Notes: generated by a model from the letters alone, not told the origin. A stretch of DNA of 64,000 nt from Paratinospora sagittata (GCA_035771175.1 CM069602.1:4654001-4718000); one strand, 5' to 3'; counted from the stretch's first letter, positions 52,001 through 64,000 are shown. Translations and numbers: made by a program.

Positions 52001-55000
52001 GCTGCTTAAGTAGGTAATGAACACAACATCATCGTATATGGTAGGACATAAAGTTCAAAGTATGTGACAGTACACGAGAAGCTACAACATGTTGATCCTT
52101 GCATCATATCATTATCCTTATTTGGTTCTTAAGGGGGGTGGTTGGGAGAGCAGTTTTTTCTAGGTTGAATGTTTCTCATTCTATGCATCTCAATGCTACT
52201 TGTCCTTGTAGCCTCAACAACTAAATTTATCACGGCTTGCATAAAGCTGAAGGCTCACCAGTCGGTTCTGAAGCTTCAGCCATAGTTTTACAGTGTTTAA
52301 GTCATATTCAACTATAGTTTTAGTGTAGGATTTTCTTTAAAGTCTTGATAGAATATTTTAATCATACATATATTTTTGATAATTAATTACATATATTACT
52401 GAAATTTATTTTAGGTAGTTCATTGAATATTAAAATTCACAATACAATCCTCAAGACCCCATTAACAATCCAATGTAGGATCCTAATCTTAACAATCTTG
52501 CTTGCAATATCATGCTTTAAGTTATACATCTTATAAATTTTGGATGCTTAATCTTCTTATTGCATGTGTCTGTAAAGTCCGTTAGAAAACCATCACCAAA
52601 TATCAAATAGAATATCAGTGTTTCTGTATGTAAAGAAGAAAAGGCTGACACAAATGAAAATAGATTAATGATCATACAAAGATGGGCGGGCTTCACGTTG
52701 ACTTACGTATGCAAAACCAACATTTTGATCCTGAAGAAAAAGTTAAAGCAACAGTCAAACTTGAGAAAGTCAACAAGAGAAGCCAGCATTATGAAAATGC
52801 CACCAAAAATACATGTGGGTAATTAAGAGTGCACCTCAAAAAAACAAAAAAACAAAACAGAGTGCACCTCCAGAATTTCTTTTGCCTGAGATGGAGATAA
52901 GTGGGTGTTTGCTCCCATGAACTTCAGCATTTGCTCTTCTGTCACACCTCCCTGAAACCCTAACAACCCCATAATTCAAAAGGAATTCAATGCAGAAAGG
53001 ATAATCTTAAGGGCTAATGAACAGCATGAATAAGGATCAAGAAAAATTGAAAATGCTACACATAACAAATTTTATTGACCTTTGGTGGCATCCATTTCAC
53101 ACCATGAAGTAAGCAAGATTCCCCATAACAGGCTCTCACAGCAGCTACAAACAGTGTGCTTTTGAAGTAATGCGTATTACCAGCATAAGGTTCACCGTAA
53201 TGTGTTAAAGATCTAACATCAGCAATTGGCAGAGGGCCTGTGAGAGAAAAAGGTGAATAACATGCAGATGTGCTTTTGAAAGTCTGCTCTCAACAGTATT
53301 AAATTTTTTTCTTTTCATAAGAACAACTACTCGTATGTTTATCCAATTGATTTGTATATGTTCTTGTAGTAACCTGTTTTACTAGTGCACCTAAAAACTA
53401 AAAGAGATTCTAGGTATGAAATTGTTTCAGGTTTTAAGAGCAAATGCAAAACAAAGTTAGATACAACAGTTTCATACCAATAGGATTGATTGTGATCAGT
53501 TGAGTACCAACAATATTAATCAAGATATTATGGAAATCAAATGGAAAAAAAAGAGAGAGAAAGAGACAGAATGAAAAGGCTCATTACCAAGTTCATCATC
53601 AAACGCAAGGCAGTATGCTTTAAGCTCACGATCAGTTTCTCTGTTCATGCGCTGACCTATTAGAAAAGCTGAAAGCAAAGATGCACTCACTGGTCCTGAC
53701 ATCACATCTTCGAGCGGAAGAACATCTCTTAAAACACCTTGGACTTCATCAAAGCCAAGATGCCCACCTGCCAACACCTCCCTAAGAGCACCCACAAGTC
53801 TCATCTCCGCAATACCGTTTCCAACAAATTGAGGCCCAATTGAACTCCCAGCTCCCATTGTGGATCCTTCAGGATCTGCTATAAAGATCACGTCGGGCGG
53901 AAGTGCCCGAACTAGATGTGGCCAAAATTTTTCCATTGCACGTTTTTCCCCATCACTCCATTGGGTAGCTTCCGGAAATGCATTCGTACGAATCGCCATT
54001 GCAGCAAAAAATGCCCCAAGCTGGGCTTTAGATACTTCCTCCTCATCTCTAAGGTCTCCTTTCACTAAGCATATGCAAGACCATCAGAATACATACCAAG
54101 AGAAATGAAACTCCAAAAAAAAAAAAAAAAAAGGTAAGTGGAAAATGCTAATCTAGCTACCAAAAAAAAAAAAAATGTAACTATATCTACAATTATACCG
54201 TCACATTTATTGGATCATTTATTACACACATTGAGAGGTGTAAAACACACACATCCAATGAACATGAATGTGTTGTTACACATGTAGTATATTTTTTTAG
54301 TTAGATTAGCATTTTCAAAAAGAAAAACACTAGGGAAATTCTTTTGTGTTCTTTAGAGGAATTTGTCGAAAAAGTTTATTATAAAAGAAAGACATGAACA
54401 TGGTATCAGAAGCTATGTGAATCCACACTTCAATATGGGGGATTTTAAATCTATCAAATCTCTTTCAACATCCTTCAAGGCCGACAACACGGAATTCTTC
54501 GTTGAACATAGTCTCAATGGTAAATGGGTGACGATCAAGGAAGTTTCTGGTCAGAAGACGTTTTTTTTACTAATTTTGGCAGCCTCTGCTGAATGGTTGC
54601 TCAATCAACTAGGATTGGCGTCTAGAACTGATGCAAATACTATGTTTAAGAAACAATTTCAAAACATGAACGAAGTGATAATCATTGAAGTTCTTTCCAA
54701 CCAACGAGGGAGGTTCATTAAGGTTTCGAAGATTGAAAACAATAGAGTTTGGGCTGTCTTTATTCCTGAAGATAAGCCCCAGACTGGTTGGTCCGAGTTT
54801 GCAGAATGGTTCCATCGAGTGAGTGGAACCAAGAATGTTTCCATTACTAAAAATATTTCTGTGAGCAAGAAGGCTTGTTGGGAGCATGCTATTGTTATAT
54901 ATAAGGCCAACTCTTCCCTCTGGTGGTCTGCTGTAAAGGAACATCTCACCACCATCCTTCATCGTCCGGTCCAATTGAGCTTCATGGCAGACGATCGTGC

Positions 55001-58000
55001 ATTGCTTTGGTGTGGTAATCAAAATGAGAAACATATTGTCCTCGTGTCAACTCAGAATAATGAGTTTCGATCAGTTGAATGGCATGACTTCAATGGCAAA
55101 AAAGAAGAGTGAGATGCCGTCAAGGGTGGATTGGAGTCAATGGTGTTCCATATGACCAATGGCGGCTGGAAACATTCAAGATGATTGGGGAGCTTTGTGG
55201 AGGTCTTCTCGAGGTGGCTGAAGATACTATAAACCTGTCTTTCTTGCGGTTTATGAAACTGAAAGTGAGAGGTGATAATGACGGGTTTGTTCCAGAAACT
55301 GTCCCAGCAAGCTTGAATGGTAGTAACATTGGCGTCAAGGTATTCAAGATTGATGGCCGTCAGAATCTGACCGGAATCAATGGCGGTTCGCCGTTCAAGG
55401 GTGGGAAGGTGCAGCTTGAACCAGTTCACCACATCCATGATGGCCGACAGGATCGAGGAAAATCCAGGGCGGAGATGGTATCTCCTTTCCAAACGTTGCA
55501 GAGATCGTGGTGCAACGTGGCTCAGGGTGTCAGTCGTACGGGCCTAAGTGATTTGGTCCACGCGTCCCATGCTACTGCAAATGGCAATTCGAAATATCCT
55601 CATCCTGAAAAGTCACTTCACGCCAAATCTCCCCTTTTTGAGAAGAATTGTTTTGTCGGTAGGCCTCGACAATTAAATTCTTGTGCTCCTCTTGTAACAT
55701 CAAACACCCACAGTGGGCCTCCTCTTCAGAATATTGGCGGGATCGATCCCCCTTTACACACACACGCACATGGGCCCTCCATCCTGGGGAATGGTGGAGG
55801 TTTCTTTACCTAACCCAAGCCCTGTGATGTGCGTTAATCCAAGTGTGGCTGTGGAAACGGTCCATGCCCCTCCACCTCTCTCAATGGCCCGAGAAGGTGT
55901 TCTAGATGATTCGCATATCCTCGATAGCGAGTTCTTGTCGTCAACGGACGCGTGTCCTAGGGGAAACTCTGATCCTCCCCTCGATATTCTTTAGACTTTG
56001 AATGCTCAAAATGGCGATGTTGAAGCTTCTTCTTATGCTTCAATTTTCAGCCATGTTTCTGAATCTCAAGATTGTCGTCCTCGTGTCGCTGTTTCGACTG
56101 AAGAAGTAGTTTCGACTTTAGCGGATAAGGTCAAACCAGCTCTTTCGACCTCAACATTTCGTCCAAAAACAACAGGTTTCAATAAGGGGACTATCGCTCA
56201 TTCTCTGGATGAGGAGGTGGGTGAAGTGGCACATAGAATCCATGGCCAGAATAGCGTGTTGGGTGGCTATGAGTGCCATAGTGAGGGGGAGACTGATGTG
56301 CGAAGTGTTACGAGCAGAATTCACTCCAGGAAATGTCTACGAAGGGAATGTAGGAAGATCATGGAAAACCTAGACAAGCAAAAGTTTGACATGGCATGGG
56401 AAAGTCAGAAAGTGTTGTGGAACAATTGTCTATCTGATAGTGATTCCGACAAAGGCTGTGACGGGGACGATATGCTCGGCGTTGGTGATAACCACGAGAT
56501 CAGGCTTGGCGAGGAGGATGATCATCTACGCTCGTTAAATGATGGTTCCCAGGTACGCCCTTTACATTTTAATGTTGAGCTTTCCCCTGTTAACTCTGCT
56601 GCTCATTCCATTCCAACTCAAGTTGTTAATTCTTTGTGTCCTGACAATGCTCCTAACCCAATACCACCTAAAGAACCATGTGCCCAATTGTCCCAAAAAT
56701 GCGACAGTGATAACGTTGTGCCGAATTAGGATTTGTGTGATTCTCTGGCTGAATGTTCTATGCCGGAGTTTGGTGAGGGTGTTAAAATCAAAGGTACTTC
56801 GCATGGTAATGACGAGGGGGGTTTTATGGTGGTACCAGAAGGGTCGATTGGCATTATGAAGCCTGTTGCTCAGATTCTCCAAAGATCTACTATCTCTGTT
56901 ACAAAAAAGAATTGTTCATAAGGTTGATGCAGAAGCTTTATCTGATGGTGACATGACCTTGAAAACCATTGCGAACAACATCAAAGCCTCGAAAAGGATC
57001 TCTTTGGTTAAAAAATGAAGATCATTTCATGGAATATTAGGGGGGTGTGGGTCAAGCAGGAAAAAATGTCTTATTAAGAGACTCTTAGGTTTGTCCAAAC
57101 TTGATATCTTAATCATCCAAAAAACGAAAATGGAAGCGATGGACCGCCGTTTTATCTCTCAATTGTGGGGCTCGAGATTTAAAAGTTGGGTTGTTCTTCC
57201 TGCTAGAGGTACTGCGGGTGGTATTGCCATAGTTTGGGATTCTGGCGTTGTGTCGGTGGTTAACAACTTAATTGGCGATTTTTCTATTTCTATTCAGGTC
57301 AATGATGGCCGGAATGACTCTTGGTGGCCGTCTGGAATCTACGGGTCATCTGGTATGCTGAGAGGGAGAGGTTTTGGGATGAAGTTTCGGGTCTCAGAGT
57401 TTTATGTGGTGATAAATGGTGTCTTGGTGGTGACTTCAACATGGTGAGAAACTTAGGGGAGAAGATCAATAGCTCCAGGATGACAACCAATATGCAGATG
57501 TTTGACACTCTCATTGGTGAATTGAACTTGAAAGATCCGCCTCTCTTGAACGCTCAGGTTACATGGTCAAATTTTCGTGAAACCCCCATTTGCTGCAGAT
57601 TAGATCGTTTCCTCTTCACCTCAGGGTGGGAGGCCTTATTTCCATTATGCAGACAAGAGGCCCTTCCTAGGGTTGTGTCTGACCATTGTCCTATTTCCTT
57701 GGATTCTTCTGTTTTCCATTGGGGGCCATCTCCATTCTGCTTTGAGAACACTTAGCTTGACCACCACGACTTTTCTGATCTTGCGCGGCGTTGGTGGAGT
57801 GAGATCTATGCTTATGGTCATGAAGGCCATAGATTTATGATCAAGTTGGCTGAACTAAAAAAAATTGTTAAAGAGTGAAACTAGGAAGTCTTTGGAGACT
57901 TTAAAAAAAAAAGATCTTGATGAACTTATTGGGTGTCTGGACTACCTGGAAGGTCATAATGAGCTTAACATGGAAATGGCTGCACTTAGAGTGAGAGCAA

Positions 58001-61000
58001 AGATTGAGCTTGTTGATATTTGCATGAAGAAAGCTAGAATGGCTGGTCAAAAAGCTAAAATCAAGTGGCTTAAGGAAGGCGATGCGAACTCTAAGTTCTT
58101 TCACAATATCCTCAATGATAGAAAAACCAAATGTTTTATCTCTAAGGCTGAAAGGGATGATAGCTCCTTGGTGGAGAATGAAATTGAAATCACTGAGGTT
58201 TTCATTAATCATTTTTCAAAAGCTTTTTCCTCTCAAAAGGATTGCTATTGGGAAATTGCAGGGATTGAGTGGAACCCCATTGGTGATTCTGAGTCTGAAT
58301 GGCTAGAGAGGCCATTTGAAGAAGAGGAAGTTTGAAAGGCAGTGTTTAGTTGCAATGGTACCAAAGCTCCTGCTCCAGATGGGTACACTATGGCTTTCTA
58401 TCAGAGATCATGGGAGACTGTTAAAGATGATATCATGAGGGTTATGCATGAGTTTCATAGAAGTGGAGTGGTCAATGTTAAGACAAATGAAACTTTTCTT
58501 TGCCTCATTTCGAAGAAAAGAGATTCCTGGCACCCAAGTGCTTACAGACCCATCAGCCTTGTTACAAGCCTTTATAAAATCATATCCAAAACCCTCTCCC
58601 TCAGGTTGCGGGCAATCCTTCATAATACAATCGATGAATCTCAATTTGCTTTTGTCCATGATTGTCAAATTCTTGATGCAATTCTGGTGGCCAATGAAGC
58701 TGTGGAGGATTACAGAATTAGAGCTTGTCGTGGTGTCATTTTTAAAGCTGATTTTGAAAAGGCTTATGATTTTGTTGATTGGGATTTTCTTGATTTTGTG
58801 ATGGAAAAAAAGATGTTTGGGAGAAGATGGCGGCGATGGATTAGTGGTTGTCTCAGATTGGTCTCATTCTCAATCATCATCAATGTCAAGGCTTCTAGAA
58901 AATTTGGTGCCCACATAGGTCTCAGGTAGGGTGATCCTATGTCCCCATTTTTATTTACTATTGTGGCTGATGTTTTGTGTCGGATGATGTCAAATTCAGT
59001 TCTTTTTGCCATTCCGTCCTACTATCTATCGCTTTTCAGAATGCCGGTTGCAGTTGCTGAAAGAATTGAGAAATTAATTAAAGCTTTCTTATGGAAGGGA
59101 GTTGATAAGAACAGTGGGCTACACCTGATAAATTGGACGATCGTCCAGAGACCTATCGAGAAAGGTGGGTTGGGAATTGGAAACATTCTGAAGAGGAATA
59201 AAGCTCTTTGTGCCAAATGGGTGTGGAGGTATTACAAGGAGAATCAGTCTTTGTGGGCAAAAATTATCACTAGCAAATTTGGGACAATTGATTTTTGTAG
59301 GAGAATCGTTCCAAACATTTGAACCTCTTTTAGAAGCCCTTGAAAATTTGTGCTATCCCTGCTTCCTGACCTTTTCCCCCATATTCTTCCCGTGTTAGAG
59401 GATGGAGGTACATTTAGATTTTGGGAGGATCGTTGGATTAGTGATGCTCCTCTTGCTGAACTTTTCCCTAGACTTTATCATGTATCTCCATTTCCTAACA
59501 CTCACATTGCCCTTTTTTGGTGAACCACAATCACTCAAAATGTCCTCAGTGGAACATCTTACCCTCCAGCAACCCCACAGTTGGCCAACAAATTGAATCA
59601 CAAGCCTTGTTAAATTTACTAAGTCTTGTTCGGTTGGTTAACGACCCTGATCATCTCTCTTGGTCACTTCATAACTCGGGCCAATTTACTTGCAAGTCAA
59701 TGTTTCAATTCTTGATTGATGATCCTTCTATCCCTTTTTTTTCCATGGCCCCTTTGGTTTGGGAAGCTCATATTCCATCTAAGATTAAAATGTTTGGGTG
59801 GATCACGGTCCATAATAAGCTTAGCATAGGTGATGATCTCCAAAGAAGACTTCCATTTCTATCTTTAGTACCTCATTGTTGCTCTTTGTGTTGTAACAAT
59901 GGAGATAATGTTGATCACCTGTTTTTTGGATGCTCATTCTCAGTAAGGCTGTGGGACAAATGAAAATTAAGAATTGGGGATAGGTTCTCTCGTCCTAACT
60001 CAAGTGAATAATGCTTGTAGATGACTCATATTCGTGGTCTTAAGGGCAGCTGGGTTAATGTAATGAGGTCAGCCAACCTCTCAACATTGTGGATAATTTG
60101 GTTGAAACGTAATCATCGCATTTTTAATGGTGTGGCTAGGACCATGGAGGAGGTTTGGAATGATGTTGTTCTTATGGCTAGTTCTTGGTTATTAGCTTTT
60201 AGAATTAACAAGGATTATTCTATTAATGATTGGGTGAGGAATTGGAGGGAATGTTTGTTGTAAGTTGTTTTGGTTGGTGAAGAGCGATGTTGTGCTTTTG
60301 TTCTGCTATTGTGCTTGTTGTTCGTGTACCACTGGTGCTCTGTTTGACTTGTGTCATGTTTCATTTATTATTAATACATATGTTTGTTTACTCTAAACAT
60401 AAAAATAAATAAAAAACACCATGAACAGTTCTGTAGAATAATAAAATAAAAAATAGAACACAAAAAATTTACATGGTTCCGCGTTAGGGAAAAATATACT
60501 ATATAGATGCAATTGAACAACCTATTTTTGTAAGGGAAATGCTAATCAAACTACAAAAAATGCAACTACATGTAAAACTACGCGTACTACGCATTCACAT
60601 TCATGATCATTTTCTAGACACATTGAGATTTCTAGACACATTGCATTTTCCTTTTAGTAATTCTCAAATAGGAAACATTCTAAAGCAAAAAACCTACTGT
60701 ATCTGAAATAGGAAGTTCAATTAGAGCTTCAAAACTGAACTACCTGATCTGAGAATTGTATCCAGGACATTGCAAGCCTGTTCTTCTCCAAGCGGCTTCG
60801 TCTGAGTCGGTCCCGCACAAATCCTTGCTTGCGCTTCCAACACCGTTCGATTGGGCCTCGGAATCTTCGAGCTGCGATACGGAGATACCGATCCGTTTCG
60901 ACCACCGCATTCCAGAACACCTAACTCGTCAATTACTGAAGAATCTAACCTCATTTTCACAATCTGACTGCTATTCTTTGAAACCAAACGGTGACGCTCC

Positions 61001-61125
61001 TTCACATGGAACTTCACAGAGAGCTGTCTCTCCGAAACCACGAGGTTTCGGTCATCGATGGTGTGGATCGAAGGAAAGTACGAGAAATTAGGGTTCGGGT
61101 TCGGCAGAACTTTCATGGCCGTCAT
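49074..61125 (-). CDS. Anthranilate phosphoribosyltransferase-like protein, probably plastid-targeted
   Basis: Ten exons join: 60744-61125, 53588-54064, 53080-53237, 52868-52951, 52678-52730, 51529-51610, 49996-50103, 49728-49851, 49451-49536 and 49074-49295. The sum is 1776 nt (591 aa). The N-terminus (MTAMKVLPNPNPNFSYFPSI, Ser/Arg-rich) looks like a transit peptide. The fold follows TrpD: SKAQLGAFFAAMAIR, then ADPEGSTMG, and a C-terminal ENPLG-like helix region with LNAGMVDHLLG. The catalytic GTGGD glycine loop and KHGNR motif of true TrpD are not found; the latter place reads LLHGVKWMPPKGGVTEE. An enzyme with another substrate or a nucleic-acid-binding TrpD2-like protein is possible. Intron 1 is 6.7 kb because of an antisense LINE. 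Confidence 0.85.
54141..54316. mobile_element. Short MITE in intron 1 of the AnPRT-like gene
   Basis: A perfect 15-bp terminal inverted repeat, GAAAATGCTAATCTA, bounds a 176-bp element with no ORF. Its reverse complement shares CTACATGT and CACATTCATG blocks with 60535-60651 on the other side of the LINE. The target duplication is not clear. Confidence 0.7.
54323..60421 (+). mobile_element. Nearly full-length but defective LINE (L1-type) in intron 1 of the AnPRT-like gene
   Basis: The element (about 54333-60411) is antisense to the host gene. ORF1 (54363 to about 56729) starts MSKKFIIKERHEHGIRSYVN and carries a DUF4283-type domain split by a frameshift at about 55110. ORF2 begins at 57015: endonuclease (MKIISWNIRGV, GGDFNMV, VSDHCPI), then reverse transcriptase (APAPDGYTMAFY, KADFEKAYDFVDW, GDPMSPFLF) and the zinc-binding tail (FTCKSMFQFLIDD ... 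WIIWLKRNHRIF). Several frameshifts and stops, and an internal deletion in RT, make it inactive. The imperfect 10-bp repeat AAAAACAC(T/C)A at 54323-54332 and 60412-60421 fits a target duplication, and the 3' end is A-rich. Confidence 0.88.
60535..60651. repeat. Short MITE-like repeat related to the one at 54.1 kb
   Basis: It starts GGAAATGCTAATC and ends GCATTTTCC. Its interior (CTACATGTAAAACTAC, CATTCACATTCATGATCATT) aligns with the reverse complement of the 54141-54316 MITE. It is shorter and more diverged. Confidence 0.55.
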
Positions 61126-61199
61126 GTTTTCGTCTTTCTTGTTCTTCTTCTCCGGGTAGATATATCGTCTCTCCTCCTTTCGAGGCGAGGCGAATAAAA

Positions 61200-62740
61200 A
61201 AAACGTTAGAAATAAGGCGCGTAGCTTACGTGCGGCGCAACGACTTAAATACTAGCTGTTATGGGCGCCTACTTGGTGAGCAAAGGTGGCGATTAAACGG
61301 GTTCGGCTGGAACGTCATACATTAACAAGGTTACAATACCTGTCCAAAAATAAATTTAAAAAAAAAAAACAAACAAACAAACAAGCAAGGCTACATTAAA
61401 AAATATAAATAAAAAGGATTATAAAAAAATTGTAATTACACGTAAAATTGCATTTTTTTTTATAAAATCTAAAGAAGCCCCGTTGAGAACATGGGGACAA
61501 GCTCGAGTGCCCCTCACCATTCATCACAGGGAGCGCTTTTAATGGAGTTTCCTGGCATGACTCTTCACTTTTTTTTTTTTTTTTAATCTAACATTAGATT
61601 ATTGCATGCATAGAAGTCGTTTCAAATCAGTGAATATAAGGTAAGGGCAATCTCAACTCTTAATAGAGGGCTTTTAAAAAAAAAAAAACTCTTAATAATA
61701 GAGGGAGCACAGACTTACACTAAAGCTGATTAAGACTACAATAAGGCCCAAATAGAAATACAATAACTATTTACCTTATAAGAGGTGGAGAAAATTTGAA
61801 CCTTTCATCTTGGACGAGGGGTTAAATGCCTCGATAGATGAGTTATTACTAGCTTTTGGTAAAATTATATTTTATGTTAATTATATCATTTATTACAATA
61901 AATATGTAAAATATGTTTATTCAATAGATACAAAAGTACAATAACTGCAATACCTCATAGTTATAATTATACATTTATATTGACTTATACGTATACTAAC
62001 GTATATACGTACGCATATACCGTATGTAAAAGTCAAATGTATGTGTGGATGATAGGACATAATAAAATAAAAAATGTAATTAAAGAAATTGACTTACATA
62101 AATTATATGAAGTAAATTAAATTATATGAATTAAATAAAAAGCGGAGTTGGGTATTAATTAGTGGATGAGAGCATAGAATCAAATTAAAATGGGTTGTTC
62201 ATCTTTTATTTTCTTTTTCATTCAACAAGTCTTAAGCTTGCTTGCAACTTGTTAGACACGTTTTACATTCAATAAGTTGTTGGATTGAAGATATGAATCA
62301 AACTAAGCAACAAAAAAAACAAAAATCAACAAATGTTGAGGAATAAGAGCAATGGGTTTAGGAGCTTCAAACCAAGGTAAATTCTTGGTATTTTGAGCTA
62401 ACTTTTTCAATTTTGTAATCTTCTTGATGAGTTATGCAACATACTTGATTTTGACTGATCTTCAATGGTTAAATGGGATGATTGGAAGAGTGGGTTTGAT
62501 GCTGAAAATTGGTGAAATTAAACTGTAATTGACTCGTAAGTGTTTGCTTATTGTTTAGCAAGTGGGTTGGGTTTGAATTTTAGATTGAGTGATGTATTTC
62601 ATGGTGGATTGGACCTCCTGTAATGGAGTTTTTTGATGGGGTTAATTGTGTTTAGCTGGATGATTATAATTTTGAGTATTTGTATTAATGTAATTGAATT
62701 GTTGTTTGAATGAAAAATGTTACAGAGATTGGAATTTGGA
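61200..62740. other. Intergenic DNA upstream of the AnPRT-like gene
   Basis: No gene is supported. The stretch 61,725-61,855 (AAGACTACAATAAG ... GATGAGTTATTACTAG) resembles 9,290-9,430, so it belongs to a dispersed repeat. The part 62,200-62,740 has a transcribed-leader look (GTAAATTCTTGG, GTAAGTG) and may be LTR-derived, but no family is recognised. Confidence 0.4.
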
Positions 62741-62743
62741 AGG

Positions 62744-63236
62744 TGAATTGTCACACCCTGGGTTGCACAACGTGCCCCCTACCCATGTGTGGGCGCACCA
62801 TCTCGGGGCGAACGCCAGTCATTATGGATCCATAATATTGTCCCATCCCGGTACAGTCACCGCCACACAAGGACGTCTCTTGTACACGGGATCATTTGTC
62901 CCCACTATTCACTGATAAATAGTGTATGGCCTCCTAGGAATCGAACTCGATACCTCCCTTAAGAAGTCTGATTTCGCATTGGCTCAGCGGTTACTAGGAA
63001 TGCGAAATCAAACTCCTTAAGGGAGGTCTCAAGTTCGATTCCTAGGGAGACCCTGTACTATTCATCAGTGAATAGTGGAGACAAATGATCATGTGTACAA
63101 GAGACGTCCTTGTGTGGCGGTGGCTGTACTGGGATGGGACAATATTATAGATCCATAATGGCTGGCGTTCGCCCGGAGGGGGTGCGCCCACACCTGGGTA
63201 AGGGGCACGCTGTGCAACTCAGGGTGTGACATGAAT
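62744..63236. mobile_element. 483-bp palindromic element with tRNA-like centre and 5-bp target duplication
   Basis: The element 62749-63231 begins TGTCACACCCTGGGTTGCAC and ends with the near-complementary GTGCAACTCAGGGTGTGACA. Its two arms of about 230 bp are inverted copies and leave an unpaired centre of about 18 nt (GGCTCAGCGGTTACTAGG). The 5-bp repeat TGAAT flanks it (62744-62748, 63232-63236). An A-box-like TGGCTCAGCGG sits at 62980-62990 in the loop. A B-box-like AGTTCGATTCC lies at 63032-63042, the spacing of a tRNA gene. A one-armed relative is at 34926-35190. No protein is encoded. Confidence 0.8.
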
Positions 63237-64000
63237 AGTGCTGAAAAAAACTTGAATGTTGAGAATGTATGTATTGTGATCAATTTGATATTGAATTTCA
63301 GTCAATTCAATGACTAAAATTATGTGTTGGAAATTCTAAAACTGTACAGGTGTGTTGGTGAAGATCATGGTGAACAATGGATGCTAGGAATTTGGTGAAT
63401 ACAAGTAAAATGGTGAAAGTGCTAAGTGAGCAGTGAGCTAAAATTTAGTAGATTTGACAATTGGCTTATGTTAGAGTAGTAATCTCTGTAAGTATATATT
63501 AATGAGGTAAGAATTATATTAATATACTAATATGTACATATATTAATATATGAATGAGTATATATTAATATATTGATGCGTATATATATAGTAATATATG
63601 CATGAGGTTGAAAAATATATTAATATATTAAGGGGCGTCGTGACAATAACATCATTAATTGGTTTGAGGGGGCGGATGAAAAATATATTTCTCTTGAATA
63701 GGTTTTAAGTTTGAGTCTTTGGTAGATTTTTATTGTCTCCCCCCATGGGTGAGATTGCAGTGCAGTCTTGTTTAGAGTGAACCTCTCACCCTTTGTTTAG
63801 AGTAAAACTATTGTCTAACTTGTATTATGATATTATGAGAGATGTTTATATGTCATTAAGTAGAATGTCATTATATTTTTTTTAGTAGTACAAAAAAAAA
63901 AAGTATTGAGCAAAAAAAAAAAAATGTATAATTTACACCTGCAGTTTTTTTTTTTTTTTTTTTAACTTAAAATAACAATTTTTGTTTTAAAGTACTTAGA
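63237..64000. other. AT-rich intergenic DNA
   Basis: No gene is seen. The stretch 63,490-63,640 is a run of (TA)-rich motifs built on TATATTAATATA. Homopolymer A and T runs occupy the last 120 bp. Confidence 0.5.

Noticed and set aside
62749..63231. Real tRNA gene at the centre of the palindrome
   Set aside because: A and B boxes are present, but no complete cloverleaf with acceptor stem and anticodon arm can be drawn. The sequence is part of a repeat.
63490..63640. CRISPR-like or satellite array in the TATATTAATATA stretch
   Set aside because: The motif is simple low-complexity AT sequence with irregular spacing and no unique spacers.

Overview
The window is nuclear DNA from a flowering plant, most likely a eudicot and perhaps a woody rosid (the lineage is a guess). 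It has AT-rich intergenic DNA, genes with many short GT-AG exons, plant-only families such as PLS-class PPR proteins and a peroxisomal photorespiratory aminotransferase, and plant-type LINE, SINE, Ty3/gypsy, MITE and Mutator-like repeats. Exon models were joined by hand. In each complete multi-exon model the summed exon length is a multiple of three and the reading frame stays open, which is the main internal check.

Gene order: (1) 3' end of a Rossmann-fold SAM-dependent methyltransferase / spermidine-synthase-like gene (+, 2-622). (2) Glutamate:glyoxylate aminotransferase GGT (-, 965-5245, 13 coding exons, 480 aa, C-terminal SRM peroxisomal signal); a LINE fragment lies in its 5'UTR intron. 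(3) Repeat-rich spacer at 7.4-14.8 kb with a Mutator-like foldback element. (4) A plant-specific protein of unknown role (+, 15851-22557, 6 coding exons, 541 aa) with a SINE in intron 3. (5) A decayed antisense LINE at 22.9-24.7 kb. (6) A small two-exon gene, 24893-25299 (+), predicted here to encode a 74-aa secreted peptide precursor. (7) Pescadillo PES (-, 25691-32252, 13 exons, 610 aa), with telomere-type motifs in intron 2 and a LINE fragment in a central intron. (8) A nested transposon cluster at 32.7-40.7 kb: a tRNA-headed repeat, Ty3/gypsy remains and an LTR-like block with about 220-bp inverted ends. At its far edge is a second copy of PES exon 1. (9) CDT2/DTL (+, 41889-46727, 16 exons, 515 aa), with E2F sites upstream and a hAT-type MITE and a SINE in introns. 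(10) A single-exon PPR gene (+, 47306-48973). (11) An anthranilate-phosphoribosyltransferase-like gene (-, 49074-61125, 10 exons, 591 aa), whose first intron is enlarged by a 6-kb defective LINE. (12) Intergenic DNA to 64 kb with a 483-bp near-perfect palindromic element.

The genes do not form one pathway. Two are growth/cell-cycle genes (PES in ribosome biogenesis, CDT2 in replication licensing) that lie head to head across the transposon cluster. GGT and the AnPRT-like gene are, as far as I recall, neighbours in Arabidopsis (At1g70580/At1g70570), so the window may be an expanded version of that block. Much of the window is transposon-derived, and several insertions keep readable target-site duplications.
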